Of a stretch of DNA of 64,000 bases, positions 36,075 through 46,130 are shown piece after piece (the first letter of the stretch is position 1; each line of letters begins with the position of its first letter). Location of the stretch: the NCBI RefSeq assembly GCF_020164955.1, contig NZ_JAIUHG010000001.1, positions 434,001-498,000 of the forward strand, written 5' to 3'. This DNA is from Mesorhizobium sp. CA8. GTDB taxonomy: Bacteria; Pseudomonadota; Alphaproteobacteria; Rhizobiales; Rhizobiaceae. Under the pieces are notes generated by a model, which saw nothing but the letters and a program-made list of their open reading frames with translations, was not told where the DNA came from and made no database searches. Position numbers and translations under genes: made by a program.

Positions 36075-38527
36075 TCCGATTGCGAAGGTTTCGCATCCGC
36101 CCGCTCAGGCTTTTGATAGGGCGGCAGTCCTCTTGCCTCGCGTGCGTATTTCCGCTGCTCGTGCCAGGGTCGGTATGGTTCTTCGACCGCGTAGCGAATA
36201 GTCGGCGGCGCGGTTGCCGATTGCAGATCGAAGAAAACAGCGGCGCTGCCGTCGCGCGCCAGTTGCCGCTTGGTGACGACAAGCACGCGCGGATCGCGGC
36301 AAGGATTGTAGGCCGTGGCGTCGTTGATGACGATGAGGTCGGCGAAGCCGCAGGCCGGCCGGGCGCTGTCGCGGTTTTCGGCGAGCGCGACGATGGCGCC
36401 GGACGGATGCCGGCCGATGCAGAGATCACCTGTGCAGTAGAAGGGCGAGCCGGGCGGCAGGTCGACGGGGTCGGCGATGTCCAGCGCATCTTGGGCGAAC
36501 GTCTCCGGCGGCACGATGTCCTCGGCTCTCAACGCCCGTTTCCAGTTGTCGGTGGTGAACTCGTTGGAGCGTGCGCGATTGACGGCAAGCTCGCCGCCGC
36601 CGATCGGCATCGCCACCAGATGCGCGTCCTCCGAAATGAGCACATCCGGCGTGCGGACATGCGGAATGGCCAGCAGTGAGGCAAGCGCGAAGGGAACAGC
36701 GGCAAGCCTTAGCCAGGTGGTGGCCATCGTCGCGATGACCAGCGCGATCGTCGCCAGCAGCACCGACTGGATCGAGATCAGCCCGACGGCGTCGACCGGT
36801 GAGCGCTCGGAGATCCATGCCGAGATGGCGATCATTGCCGTCAGGCCTTTGCCCATCACATAGAGGAACGGCCCGTCGAAGCCGAAGGGCATGGCCAGCG
36901 CGCTCAACACCGCGAACGGCATGACGATCAGCGAGACGATCGGCATGACCGCCAGATTGGCGAGCAGGCTGAGTGGCGAGACGCGCTGAAAATGCCAGAT
37001 CGCAAACAGCAATGTCGCGCTCCCCGCGATGAGCGACGTCACGGCGGCGCCGCCCACGCCAACCGCCAGTTTTCGCGACAGGAACCCGAGGAACGAACGC
37101 TTTGCCGGCGGCGCGATCGTTTTGCCGGCGCGATAGTCCGCAAAGCCGGCATAGGCGCCGACCAGGGCGGCGGTGGCGGCGAAGGACATCTGGAAGCTCG
37201 GGCCGACCACTTCGTGCGGCGAAACAAGGATAACGGCAATGGCCGAGATCGCCAGGTTGCGCATGGTGAGCGCCGCGCGATCGAAGAGCACGGCCGCGAG
37301 CATTACGGCGAGCATGATGAAGCTTCGTTCGGCCGCCACCACGATGCCGGAGATGACGAGGTAAGCGGCGATCGAGATCAGCGCGATTCCAGCGGCATAT
37401 TTCTTCACCGGTCGGCGCGACGAGAAATCCGGAAACAGCGCGAAGGCGCCGCGTAAAAGCACCATGATCGTGCCGGCGACCAGCGCCATGTGAAGGCCGG
37501 AGATCGAGATGATGTGATAGATGCCTGTGCGCCGCATCGACTCGTTGATCGCTTCCGGAATGCCGGCGCGCACGCCGACGATGAGCGCCGCTGCGATCTC
37601 GCCCTCGGACCCGCCGATGCTGCTCCTGATGTGATCGGCGATCCCTTCGCGCGCGTTTTCGACTGCCGATGCGACGCGCGCTCCAAAGGGTGCCTCCACC
37701 GGCGCAATCAGCTTCGGATCGCCCAGGAAAAAGCCGCTGCCGCCGATGCCGGCAAAGTAGCTGTCGAAGGAAAAGTCGTAGCTGTCCGGCCGCACCGGGC
37801 CCGTCGGCGGCAGCAGCTTGGCATAGCCGGTCAGCATCGATCCGGCCGTCATGCCGGGCGGGATCCTGCGCGCTGACAGCCTGACGCGGTCCGGCGCGTA
37901 GCGCAGCTTCGGACGCTCCGTTGAAATCAGATCGATGGTGAGCCGGACGCGGCCGTTGGCCATCGCCTCGGCGACGACGAGGCGGCCCGTCAGCCGTGTC
38001 TGGATTTCGGACCCAAGCATCGGGGTCGCCATCCGCCAGGTCTCCACTTTGGCCGCGAGAAAGCCCAGGGCGCAGAAAAGCGTCGCCATGAAGAGAAGAT
38101 GCGTTCTCTGCCAGGAGCGCGACACCGCCGCGCAGACAGCCATCAGAGCCACTGCCGCAAGCGGCCTGTAGAGGTCCGGCTCGGTGCTCAGCGAAAAATA
38201 GTAGATCACGCCGGCTGCAAGGAACACCGGCACCAGCAGAAAGCCGGCGCCACGGTCGAGTTCGGTCGCGGCAGCGACGGCAACGCTTCGGCGCAGCGCA
38301 GGAGGCGAAACGCGGCCAAGCTGTTTGCGGATCCTGTCGGCGATAGCTGTTGGCGAGGCTGGCTGCAGCGCACCGCCACCGGGCGGCGACGGCTCGGCGG
38401 GTGGATGGAGTTCCGGAAGCGAAAGCGGCGCGTCTTCGGCGGGCGCAGCATGGGCAAACATCAGGCGCTCGCTGACGCCAGCTGTCGTTCCCCTGCCCTC
38501 CTCCGCACCCCGGCCACGTCCAGCCAT
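36068..38527 (-). CDS. ComEC/Rec2-type membrane protein, lacking metal-site motif
   Basis: An 819-residue multi-spanning protein. An N-terminal soluble part (DUF4131-like, [20 protein letters not shown]) is followed by the competence domain (about residues 290-560; [20 protein letters not shown] and [20 protein letters not shown], the family signature) and a C-terminal portion that occupies the position of the metallo-beta-lactamase-like nuclease but shows no HxHxDH. This form is usual in rhizobia and makes natural competence uncertain. It is convergent with lexA and divergent from gltX, sharing a 101-bp gap. Confidence 0.9.
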   Translation of the reverse strand: MAGRGRGAEEGRGTTAGVSERLMFAHAAPAEDAPLSLPELHPPAEPSPPGGGALQPASPTAIADRIRKQLGRVSPPALRRSVAVAAATELDRGAGFLLVPVFLAAGVIYYFSLSTEPDLYRPLAAVALMAVCAAVSRSWQRTHLLFMATLFCALGFLAAKVETWRMATPMLGSEIQTRLTGRLVVAEAMANGRVRLTIDLISTERPKLRYAPDRVRLSARRIPPGMTAGSMLTGYAKLLPPTGPVRPDSYDFSFDSYFAGIGGSGFFLGDPKLIAPVEAPFGARVASAVENAREGIADHIRSSIGGSEGEIAAALIVGVRAGIPEAINESMRRTGIYHIISISGLHMALVAGTIMVLLRGAFALFPDFSSRRPVKKYAAGIALISIAAYLVISGIVVAAERSFIMLAVMLAAVLFDRAALTMRNLAISAIAVILVSPHEVVGPSFQMSFAATAALVGAYAGFADYRAGKTIAPPAKRSFLGFLSRKLAVGVGGAAVTSLIAGSATLLFAIWHFQRVSPLSLLANLAVMPIVSLIVMPFAVLSALAMPFGFDGPFLYVMGKGLTAMIAISAWISERSPVDAVGLISIQSVLLATIALVIATMATTWLRLAAVPFALASLLAIPHVRTPDVLISEDAHLVAMPIGGGELAVNRARSNEFTTDNWKRALRAEDIVPPETFAQDALDIADPVDLPPGSPFYCTGDLCIGRHPSGAIVALAENRDSARPACGFADLIVINDATAYNPCRDPRVLVVTKRQLARDGSAAVFFDLQSATAPPTIRYAVEEPYRPWHEQRKYAREARGLPPYQKPERADAKPSQSDQ

Positions 38528-38628
38528 CGGGTCTGCCCCTTGCGCCCCAGACCGCCTATGCTACATGAACGCCGACCGCGCGAAAGCCCGCGCGAAATAT
38601 GCCGTTTCAGTGCTTCTTCGAGAGTTCA

Positions 38629-40053
38629 ATGTCCGACAAGGTCGTCACACGTTTTGCCCCCTCGCCTACAGGCTACCTGCATATTGGCGGGGCGCGCACG
38701 GCGTTGTTCAACTGGCTTTATGCCAAGCACACCGGCGGCACGATGCTTTTGCGCATCGAGGACACCGATCGCGAGCGTTCCACCGAGGCCGCCACGGCCG
38801 CCATTCTCGACGGTCTGACCTGGCTTGGGCTTTCCTGGGACGGCGACGCCGTCTCGCAGTTCGAGCGCGCGCCGCGCCATCGCGAGGTAGCCGAGGAGCT
38901 CGTGCGCATGGGCAAGGCCTATTACAGCTATGAGACGCCGGCGGAGCTGGAGGCAATGCGCGAGGCAGCTAGAGCCAAGGGCCTGCCGCCGCGTTACAAC
39001 GGCCAGTGGCGCGACCGCGATCCGTCCGAGGCGCCGGCAGGCGTCAAGGGCGCAATCCGCATCAAGGCGCCAACCGAGGGCGAGACGGTCGTGCAGGACC
39101 GTGTGCAGGGCGAGGTGCGATTTCCCAACAAGGATCTCGACGACTTCATCATCCTGCGTTCGGACGGCAACCCGACCTACATGCATGCCGTCGTCGTCGA
39201 CGACCACGACATGGGCGTTACGCATATCATCCGCGGCGACGATCACCTGACCAACGCCGCGCGCCAGACGGTGATCTATAACGCCATGGGCTGGGCGGTG
39301 CCATCGATGTCGCACATCCCGCTGATCCATGGCGCCGACGGCGCCAAGCTGTCGAAGCGGCATGGCGCGCTGGGCGTCGAGGCCTATCGCGCCATGGGCT
39401 ATCTGCCGGAGGCCCTGCTCAACTATCTGGCGCGGCTCGGCTGGAGCCATGGCGACGACGAGGTGATGTCGATCAAGGACATGATCGCCTGGTTCGACAT
39501 CGCCGACGTCAACAAGGGCGCGGCCCGCTTCGACTTCGCCAAGCTCGAGGCGCTGAACGGCGTGCATATGCGCAAGATGGACGATCGCGCGCTGTTCGAC
39601 ATCTTCGTCGCCACTCTGCCCTATCTCGAAGGCGGCCCGGCGCTCGCAGCAAAGCTCGATGAAAGGCGCAAGGCACAGCTGCTTGCCGCCATGCCTGGCC
39701 TCAAGGAGCGGGCCAAGACCCTGGTCGAACTGGTCGATGGCGCGGGTTTCCTGTTCGCCGAGCGGCCCTTGCCTCTCGACGAGAAGGCGGCGAGCTTGCT
39801 CAACGCGGATGCGCGCGTGATTCTGCGCGGCGCGCATGGCGCGTTGTCCTCCATCCAAGGCGACTGGAGCGCCAGTTCGGCGGAGGCTTCGATCCGCGAG
39901 TTTGCGCAGGCCGGCGGACACAAGCTCGGGGCGGTGGCCCAGCCGCTCAGAGCCGCGCTGACTGGGCGCAGCACCTCGCCCGGCGTGTTCGACGTGCTGG
40001 CCGTGCTGGGCCCCAAGGAAAGCCTGGCGAGGATTGCAGATCAAATCGATTAG
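38629..40053 (+). CDS. gltX: Glutamyl-tRNA synthetase
   Basis: A 474-residue class-I aminoacyl-tRNA synthetase charging tRNA-Glu (and, in this lineage, tRNA-Gln before amidation). The HIGH-type motif appears as [20 protein letters not shown] and the KMSKS-type motif as [16 protein letters not shown] second GltX may be present in rhizobia, so the enzyme here could be one of two. ATG 38629 ([12 protein letters not shown]) is used; the frame is open from 38599. gltA follows on the same strand 182 bp later. Confidence 0.97.
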   Translation: MSDKVVTRFAPSPTGYLHIGGARTALFNWLYAKHTGGTMLLRIEDTDRERSTEAATAAILDGLTWLGLSWDGDAVSQFERAPRHREVAEELVRMGKAYYSYETPAELEAMREAARAKGLPPRYNGQWRDRDPSEAPAGVKGAIRIKAPTEGETVVQDRVQGEVRFPNKDLDDFIILRSDGNPTYMHAVVVDDHDMGVTHIIRGDDHLTNAARQTVIYNAMGWAVPSMSHIPLIHGADGAKLSKRHGALGVEAYRAMGYLPEALLNYLARLGWSHGDDEVMSIKDMIAWFDIADVNKGAARFDFAKLEALNGVHMRKMDDRALFDIFVATLPYLEGGPALAAKLDERRKAQLLAAMPGLKERAKTLVELVDGAGFLFAERPLPLDEKAASLLNADARVILRGAHGALSSIQGDWSASSAEASIREFAQAGGHKLGAVAQPLRAALTGRSTSPGVFDVLAVLGPKESLARIADQID

Positions 40054-40235
40054 GAGCGAACTGGCCCAAGAAGATTGGCATTGAAAGGTGTGTTTCGCAG
40101 TGCAACATTAGGCCTTGGCCCAATCTGGCACGCACCTCCTAAAATGCGGTGGCGAGTTCGCGCATTCCGGTGATTTCGACGTGTCGTTTGCAGGAATTGC
40201 CTTGCCGGCATGAGGAAACATAAAGGAGTTTGGGA

Positions 40236-41564
40236 ATGAGCGAAGCTGCGACAAAACTGGGATCTGGCGGCAAAGCGCACGAGTCGACCGCCAGGCTCGA
40301 ACTCGCCGGCAAGACGCATGAATTCAAGGTGCGAAGCGGGTCGACCGGGCCTGACGTCATCGACATCGGCGCGCTCTACAGCACCACCGGCGCCTTCACC
40401 TACGATCCCGGCTTCACGTCGACAGCGAGCTGCGAGTCGGCGATCACCTTCATTGACGGCGATGCCGGCATCCTGCTGCATCGCGGCTATCCGATCGACC
40501 AGCTTGCCGAGCATGGAGACTTCCTCGAGGTCTGCTACCTGCTGCTCTACGGTGAATTGCCGACAAAGGCCCAGAAGGAAGATTTCGACTATCGCGTTAC
40601 GCGCCACACCATGGTGCACGAGCAGATGTCGCGCTTCTTCACCGGCTTCCGCCGCGACGCACATCCGATGGCCGTGATGTGCGGCGTGGTTGGCGCGTTG
40701 TCGGCCTTCTATCACGACTCGACCGACATCTCAGATCCGTATCAGCGCATGGTCGCCTCGATGCGCCTGATCGCAAAGATGCCGACCATCGCGGCGATGG
40801 CCTACAAATACCATATCGGCCAGCCCTTCATTTACCCGAAGAACGATCTCGGCTTCGCGGCCAATTTCCTGCACATGTGCTTTGCCGTGCCGTGCGAGGA
40901 GTACAAGATCAATCCGGTGCTGGCGCGCGCGATGGAGCGCATCTTCATCCTCCATGCCGACCACGAGCAGAACGCCTCGACCTCGACGGTTCGCCTCGCC
41001 GGCTCTTCCGGCGCCAACCCCTTCGCCTGTATCGCCGCCGGCATCGCTTGCCTGTGGGGTCCCGCGCATGGCGGCGCCAACGAAGCGGCGCTGAACATGC
41101 TGGGCGAGATCGGCCATGTCGATCACATTCCGGAGTTCATTGCCCGCGCCAAGGACAAGAACGACCCGTTCCGGCTGATGGGCTTCGGCCACCGCGTCTA
41201 CAAGAACTATGATCCGCGCGCCAAGATCATGCAGAAGACCGCGCATGAGGTATTGGGCGAGCTCGGCATCAAGGACGATCCGCTGCTCGACATCGCGATG
41301 GAGCTGGAGAAGATCGCGCTGACCGACGAGTACTTCATCGAAAAGAAGCTTTATCCGAATGTCGATTTCTATTCCGGTATAACGCTGAAGGCGCTCGGCT
41401 TCCCCACCACCATGTTCACCGTGCTGTTCGCGGTCGCGCGCACCGTCGGCTGGATCGCCCAGTGGAAGGAAATGATCGAGGATCCGCACCAAAAGATCGG
41501 CCGCCCGCGCCAGCTCTACACCGGCGCGACAGAACGCGATTACGTGCCGATTGCTAAGAGATAG
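40236..41564 (+). CDS. gltA: Citrate synthase
   Basis: A 442-residue type-II enzyme condensing acetyl-CoA and oxaloacetate into citrate, the entry of the TCA cycle. Catalytic blocks are [38 protein letters not shown] and [22 protein letters not shown] 40236 is preceded by AAAGGAG at ideal spacing. A 3' inverted repeat of heptamer type follows directly and the convergent lpxB gene ends inside it. Confidence 0.97.
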   Translation: MSEAATKLGSGGKAHESTARLELAGKTHEFKVRSGSTGPDVIDIGALYSTTGAFTYDPGFTSTASCESAITFIDGDAGILLHRGYPIDQLAEHGDFLEVCYLLLYGELPTKAQKEDFDYRVTRHTMVHEQMSRFFTGFRRDAHPMAVMCGVVGALSAFYHDSTDISDPYQRMVASMRLIAKMPTIAAMAYKYHIGQPFIYPKNDLGFAANFLHMCFAVPCEEYKINPVLARAMERIFILHADHEQNASTSTVRLAGSSGANPFACIAAGIACLWGPAHGGANEAALNMLGEIGHVDHIPEFIARAKDKNDPFRLMGFGHRVYKNYDPRAKIMQKTAHEVLGELGIKDDPLLDIAMELEKIALTDEYFIEKKLYPNVDFYSGITLKALGFPTTMFTVLFAVARTVGWIAQWKEMIEDPHQKIGRPRQLYTGATERDYVPIAKR

Positions 41565-41574
41565 GGAATAGTGA

Positions 41575-41621
41575 GTAGGCAATAGGCAGTAGGGGCTCTC
41601 TTTCTACTGCCTATTGCCTAC
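41575..41621. terminator. Perfect 18-bp inverted repeat between gltA and lpxB
   Basis: GTAGGCAATAGGCAGTAG (41575-41592) and CTACTGCCTATTGCCTAC (41604-41621), loop of 11. Built from the same heptamer motif as the array at 24.3 kb. The right arm supplies the last codons and stop of lpxB. Likely works as a two-way terminator (inference). Confidence 0.75.
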
Positions 41622-42791
41622 TGCCTTCCTGATACACCCCATCACCACTTCGGCGGCGATCTCGCCCGGGGGCCGCTCGGTCGTCATGCGCCGGGCAATC
41701 TCGGCAAAGCCCGCCTTTTGCCAGTCGCGCATGCCGGTATCGGCAAAAAGGGCTTCCAACTGCCTGGCGAGATTTTCCGGGCGGACATACTGGTCATAAA
41801 ATTCCGGAACCAGCGCGCGGTCGGAAATGAGGTTGGGCAGCAGCGCCGACCATGTCGTCACCATATGCTGCAGAAGCTGGCGCGCGATCGGGTCGAGCTT
41901 ATAACAGGACACCATCGGAAGGCCGGCAAGCGCCAGCTCGAGCGAAACCGTTCCAGACGCGATCAACGCCGCATCGGCCTTGCCGAAGGCCTGCCATTTG
42001 CGCTCCGGCTCGGTGATGATCTCCGGCTTGTCGTCCCAGCTGGCGACCGAACCCTTCACCAGTTCGGCGACATGCGGCACTGTCGGCAGGATGAGGCGCA
42101 GGCGATGGCCGCGTTGGCGCAGCACCGACATCGCCTTGCCGAAGGGTTCCATCAGCCGGCGGACCTCGCCGCGGCGCGAGCCGGGCAGCACCAGCACCGC
42201 CTTGACGCGGTCGTCGGAGAGATCGCGCGGCTGGCTCTGCGCCTTGGCGGCGCCGAGCACGCCCGGATCCTGCGTCAGCCGATGACCGACATAGGTGCCG
42301 GGGGGGCCGCCGAGACGGGCAAGCGCCTTCACCTCAAACGGCAGGATGCACAGGATATGGTCGACATACGGCCTCATGGCCACCGCCCTGCCCGGCCGCC
42401 AGGCCCATACGCTTGGGCAGACATAGTGGACGATCGGGATGGCGGGTGCTGCCGCGCGGACCTTCTTTGCGACGCGCAGCGAAAAGTCCGGACTGTCGAT
42501 GGTGACGAGGCAATCGGGCCGCTCGGCCGCGATCATCACCGCCGTCTGGCTGATCCGGCGCATCAGCCGTGGCAGGTCGCGCAGTACCGCGCTGAAGCCC
42601 ATCAGCGCGATCTCGCTGCCATCGAAAAGCGGCGTCAGCCCCAGCTGCTGCAGATGCCGGCCGCCAATGCCCACAAGTTGCACCTTGCGCCCGGTCGTGC
42701 GCTCGAGCGCACGCACGATGTCGGCGCCGAGCAGATCGCCGGATTCCTCCCCGGCGACTATCGCGAGCTTGAGCGGCTTGTCAGCGACCAT
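41604..42791 (-). CDS. lpxB: Lipid-A-disaccharide synthase
   Basis: A 395-residue family-19 glycosyltransferase joining UDP-2,3-diacylglucosamine and lipid X to make the lipid A disaccharide. Marks: AIVAGEESGDLLGADIVRAL, GIGGRHLQQLGL, PIVHYVCPSVWAWRPGRAVA, MFDHILCILPFE-like VDHILCILPFE and PGSRRGEVRRLM. ATG 42791 is used; it overlaps lpxI by 11 bp. The C-terminus (VGNRQ) and stop are encoded by the repeat arm, in the same way as the DUF1697 gene 17 kb away. Last gene of the lipid A block. Confidence 0.96.
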   Translation of the reverse strand: MVADKPLKLAIVAGEESGDLLGADIVRALERTTGRKVQLVGIGGRHLQQLGLTPLFDGSEIALMGFSAVLRDLPRLMRRISQTAVMIAAERPDCLVTIDSPDFSLRVAKKVRAAAPAIPIVHYVCPSVWAWRPGRAVAMRPYVDHILCILPFEVKALARLGGPPGTYVGHRLTQDPGVLGAAKAQSQPRDLSDDRVKAVLVLPGSRRGEVRRLMEPFGKAMSVLRQRGHRLRLILPTVPHVAELVKGSVASWDDKPEIITEPERKWQAFGKADAALIASGTVSLELALAGLPMVSCYKLDPIARQLLQHMVTTWSALLPNLISDRALVPEFYDQYVRPENLARQLEALFADTGMRDWQKAGFAEIARRMTTERPPGEIAAEVVMGCIRKAVGNRQ

Positions 42792-43707
42792 TAGCCGGCT
42801 CCCCATTGGCCAGCTCCGCTGCGGGCAGGCCGACGATGAACAGGCCAAGCGCATTGGCGCGCGCCAGCGTTTCCGGACCTTCGAGAATAAGCGAGCGGCC
42901 AGTTTCCAGGGCGATGCCGGCCAGTCCGGCGGCATGCGCGGCCTCGACCGTCTGCGGACCGATCGAGGGCAGGTCCGCACGCAACTCCTGGCCGGGCTTC
43001 GCGCATTTGACAAGGACGCCGCGCGTCTTGCCGGCGAGCCTGCCGTGGCCGCGCAATTCCCTTGTCCGCTCGAGTAGCGCGGCGGTGCCCTCCACTCCCT
43101 CGAGCGCTATCGCCCGCCCGCCGATCGCGATCGCCGCCTGTCCGATGTCCAGGACGCCGATGGCCTTGGCCGCCGCGCGGCCGGCCTCGATATCGCGCCA
43201 ATCCGATTGCTTCGGCGCCGTGACCGTCAGCGTCCCCTCGCCGGCGGCGAGTTCCGGCACGACCTCATGCGCGCCGACGACCGTAATGCCGCGCTTCTCC
43301 AATCCGCGCGTGATGATCCTCAAAAGCCCGTCATCGCCGCGCGCCAGAGCCATGACCACGGAAGGGATTATCGCCAGCAGGCCAAGGGTCGGGCGGATCT
43401 TGGTCAGCCGAGGCCTGCGCCGGATCTCGCCGGCGAGAACCAGATGGCTGATATTGCGGCGTTTCAGCAACGGAACCAGGGAGCCGACATCTTCCAGCGC
43501 GAGCGTCGCCTGCTCGTACCTTGCGAAATCCGCCTCGCGATCGACTTCGCCTTCCGCCATGATGATGAAAGGCGAATGTCCCTGCCGCGCAAGGCCCTCC
43601 GCCACTTCGACCGGCAAGCTGCCGCCGCCGGCGATGATGCCGACCTTGGAGCCGGGCGGGAGTACAAGCCGTGTTTCGGCGGGCTCAGCCCTCGTCATCG
43701 CTGTCAT
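42781..43707 (-). CDS. lpxI: UDP-2,3-diacylglucosamine pyrophosphatase LpxI
   Basis: A 308-residue enzyme hydrolysing UDP-2,3-diacylglucosamine to lipid X, the alphaproteobacterial replacement for LpxH. Family features are GIIAGGGSLPVEVAEGLARQ, ARYEQATLALEDVGSLVPLL, AGEIRRRPRLTKIRPTLGLL and VKCAKPGQELRADLPSIGPQ. Start ATG 43707 overlaps the lpxA 3' end by 23 bp; ATG 43698 is a close alternative. It sits between lpxA and lpxB as in other rhizobia. Confidence 0.94.
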   Translation of the reverse strand: MTAMTRAEPAETRLVLPPGSKVGIIAGGGSLPVEVAEGLARQGHSPFIIMAEGEVDREADFARYEQATLALEDVGSLVPLLKRRNISHLVLAGEIRRRPRLTKIRPTLGLLAIIPSVVMALARGDDGLLRIITRGLEKRGITVVGAHEVVPELAAGEGTLTVTAPKQSDWRDIEAGRAAAKAIGVLDIGQAAIAIGGRAIALEGVEGTAALLERTRELRGHGRLAGKTRGVLVKCAKPGQELRADLPSIGPQTVEAAHAAGLAGIALETGRSLILEGPETLARANALGLFIVGLPAAELANGEPANGR

Positions 43708-44533
43708 TGTCGTCGCCGTCACCGCCCCTCGACGACGGCATGGCATAGTGCCGCTTGCCGCCGCTGGCGATGAAGTCGATCATCTTCAGGGCGGCAGGAG
43801 ACGAGGCGGCGAATTCCGCCCTGGCGAGCTCGATGTTGTCGGCGACGCTGCGGGAGCGGTCGAAAATTAACCGATAAACCTTGCGCAGCAGATAAATCTC
43901 CGAGCGTGGCAAGCCGGAACGCTTGAGCCCGATGATGTTCAGGCCACGCAGCTTGGCGCGATTGCCGGCGGCGATTGCATAGGGAATGATATCGCCGACC
44001 ACCGCGGAGCAGCCGCCGATGAAGGCGTTGTCGCCGATGCGCACGAACTGGTGAACGGCGGTCAGTCCGCCGATATAGACGTTGTCGCCGATCTCGCAGT
44101 GGCCGCCGAGCGTCGCGCCATTGGCGAAGGTGGCGTTCTTGCCGACGACGCAGTCATGGGCGATGTGGGCATAGGCGAGGAAATTGCCGTTGGCGCCGAC
44201 ACTCGTCTCGCCACGGCTGGAATCCGTGCCGACATGCATCGTGACGCCTTCGCGGATGGTGCAGTTCTCACCGATAACGAGCGTAGTGCGCCCGCCCTTG
44301 TGCTTGGTGTTCTGCGGCGGCGCGCCGAGCGTCGCCATCGGATAGACCTTCGTCCCTGCCCCGACGGTCGTGGCGCCCATCACCGACACATGGCTGACCA
44401 GTTCGACGCCGTCGGAGAGAATTGCATCGGGCCCGACATGGCAGAACGGTCCGACGCGGACGCCTTTGCCGAGCCGGGCTCCTTCTTCGACGACCGAGGA
44501 AGGATGAATGGATGTCTCGACTTTCATGAGCAT
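43685..44533 (-). CDS. lpxA: UDP-N-acetylglucosamine acyltransferase
   Basis: A 282-residue trimeric left-handed beta-helix enzyme that transfers a hydroxyacyl chain from ACP to UDP-GlcNAc, the first step of lipid A synthesis. Hexapeptide repeats run through residues 8-190 (IHPSSVVEEGARLGKGVRVG onward). The catalytic-His region AHIAHDCVVGKNATFANGAT is present, as is HCEIGDNVYIGGL. The C-terminal tail is Asp-rich (RGGDGDDNDSDDEG), longer than the E. coli end. Second ATG at 44527. It is 9 bp past fabZ. Confidence 0.96.
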   Translation of the reverse strand: MLMKVETSIHPSSVVEEGARLGKGVRVGPFCHVGPDAILSDGVELVSHVSVMGATTVGAGTKVYPMATLGAPPQNTKHKGGRTTLVIGENCTIREGVTMHVGTDSSRGETSVGANGNFLAYAHIAHDCVVGKNATFANGATLGGHCEIGDNVYIGGLTAVHQFVRIGDNAFIGGCSAVVGDIIPYAIAAGNRAKLRGLNIIGLKRSGLPRSEIYLLRKVYRLIFDRSRSVADNIELARAEFAASSPAALKMIDFIASGGKRHYAMPSSRGGDGDDNDSDDEG

Positions 44534-44542
44534 TTCAAATCG

Positions 44543-45004
44543 TCAGCCGGTAACCATCATGGCCGAAACCTCGGCTTCGGCGACCTTCGCGCCGTCGACC
44601 ATCGCCTCGCAGGCGAATTTCAGCAGATTGCCGCGTTTCTTGATCTTTTTGACATGGATCCTGAGTTGATCGCCCGGGACCACCGGTTTGCGGAACTTCG
44701 CATTGTCGATGGTCAGGAAATAAACCAGCGAGGGCTTTTCCGTGTTCAGGCTGCGAATGGATATCGCGCCGGCGGTCTGGGCCATGGCCTCGATGATGAG
44801 CACGCCGGGCATGACGGGCTGCTGGGGAAAGTGGCCCTGGAAATGCGGCTCGTTGATGGTCACATTCTTGATGCCGACGGCGGAGTCGTCGCCGTCGATC
44901 TCGACGATACGGTCGATCAGCAGGAACGGATAGCGGTGCGGCAGGAGCTTCATGAGCCCCATGATGTCGACCGCCTCGAGTGTCGTTGCCACCACGTCAG
45001 CCAT
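44543..45004 (-). CDS. fabZ: 3-hydroxyacyl-ACP dehydratase FabZ
   Basis: A 153-residue hot-dog-fold enzyme of fatty-acid elongation, dehydrating 3-hydroxyacyl-ACP. The catalytic His and Glu are in [20 protein letters not shown] followed by IEAMAQTAG. The N-terminal block [20 protein letters not shown] is canonical. It overlaps lpxD by 8 bp and is followed by lpxA, the order shared with most proteobacteria, where FabZ balances membrane and lipid A acyl supply. Confidence 0.97.
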   Translation of the reverse strand: MADVVATTLEAVDIMGLMKLLPHRYPFLLIDRIVEIDGDDSAVGIKNVTINEPHFQGHFPQQPVMPGVLIIEAMAQTAGAISIRSLNTEKPSLVYFLTIDNAKFRKPVVPGDQLRIHVKKIKKRGNLLKFACEAMVDGAKVAEAEVSAMMVTG

Positions 45005-46052
45005 TTCCGTCGCCTTGCTTGCGCGTCCTGGCCATCTTGCGCAGCATCGCTATCTCGCGCATGGCTTCCGCCATGGGCTGCGCCGGGTAACCTCCCCAGA
45101 CCTCGCCTGCCGGCACGTTGTTCATGAATCCACTTCTCGCAGCAAGCTTGGCTCCCGGACCGATGGTCAGATGATCGGCGAGGCCGACACCGCCACCCAT
45201 GGTGACGTTGTCGCCGACGACGACGGAACCGGAAATACCCGAAAGCCCGGCTATTATGCAATTGCGGCCGATGCGAACATTGTGGGCGATCTGCACCAGA
45301 TTGTCGATCTTGGTGCCTTGGCCGATGATGGTGTCGGACATCGCGCCGCGGTCGACGGTCGAATTGGAGCCGATCTCGACATCGTCCTGGATGATGACGC
45401 GGCCGATCTGCGGCACGCGTTCAGGTCCTTTGGCGCCACCGACGAAGCCGAAACCGTCCTGGCCGATCCGGGCGCCGCCATGGATGATGACGCGATTGCC
45501 GACAAGCGCATATTGAATGCTGGCGCCGGGGCCGATGAAGCCGTCGCGGCCGATCTGGCAGGACCGGCCGATAACGGCGTGGGGAGCAACGACCGTGCCG
45601 CGGCCGATGGACACGCCGGGGCCGATCACGGCGCCGGCCTCCACGATCGCCCCGTCTTCGACATGCGCGGATGGATCGACAAACGCATGCGCCGATATGC
45701 CGGTTTCTCCGGTCATTGGCCCCGGTGTCGCGGCTTGCGGAAACAACAGGCGTCCGACCATTGCGAAAGCCTGTTGCGGACGTGGATGCATGAGTACGGC
45801 GACGCCCGATGGCGCCTTGCTGGCAAAATCGGCGGGGCACAGAACCGCGGCCGCCCTCAGCGACGGCATGAGCGCGAAATTGCGCTTGCCGTCGACAAAG
45901 ACGAGCGCGCCGTTGCCACCTTCACTGGCGGGAGCCAGCGCCTCGATGGCAATTTCGGCCTGAGCGGAATCGAGCAGGCTGGCGCCGGTCAGATTCGCGA
46001 CCTCGCCAGCCGTATACCGGCGTGAAGGCGCGAAGAACACCGGATCGGTCAT
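44997..46052 (-). CDS. lpxD: UDP-3-O-(3-hydroxyacyl)glucosamine N-acyltransferase
   Basis: A 351-residue enzyme adding the N-linked acyl chain in lipid A synthesis. The N-terminal uridine-binding domain ([20 protein letters not shown]) leads to a left-handed beta-helix ([20 protein letters not shown] and on) with the conserved [20 protein letters not shown] and [21 protein letters not shown] long 3' end reaches into fabZ. A GC-rich hairpin lies between bamA and this gene. Confidence 0.96.
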   Translation of the reverse strand: MTDPVFFAPSRRYTAGEVANLTGASLLDSAQAEIAIEALAPASEGGNGALVFVDGKRNFALMPSLRAAAVLCPADFASKAPSGVAVLMHPRPQQAFAMVGRLLFPQAATPGPMTGETGISAHAFVDPSAHVEDGAIVEAGAVIGPGVSIGRGTVVAPHAVIGRSCQIGRDGFIGPGASIQYALVGNRVIIHGGARIGQDGFGFVGGAKGPERVPQIGRVIIQDDVEIGSNSTVDRGAMSDTIIGQGTKIDNLVQIAHNVRIGRNCIIAGLSGISGSVVVGDNVTMGGGVGLADHLTIGPGAKLAARSGFMNNVPAGEVWGGYPAQPMAEAMREIAMLRKMARTRKQGDGNG

Positions 46053-46090
46053 TCCAGAAGCAATATCCAGCTGGGTCGGATTAGTCCACT

Positions 46091-46111
46091 CCGGGCCGTC
46101 AACCGGCCCGG
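46091..46111. promoter_or_regulatory. GC-rich hairpin between bamA and lpxD
   Basis: CCGGGCCG and CGGCCCGG pair perfectly around a five-base loop (TCAAC). It has no T-run on either strand, so it may be an attenuating or RNA-stabilising hairpin rather than a full terminator. Confidence 0.4.
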
Positions 46112-46130
46112 AACCATCGCGACCACAAAA

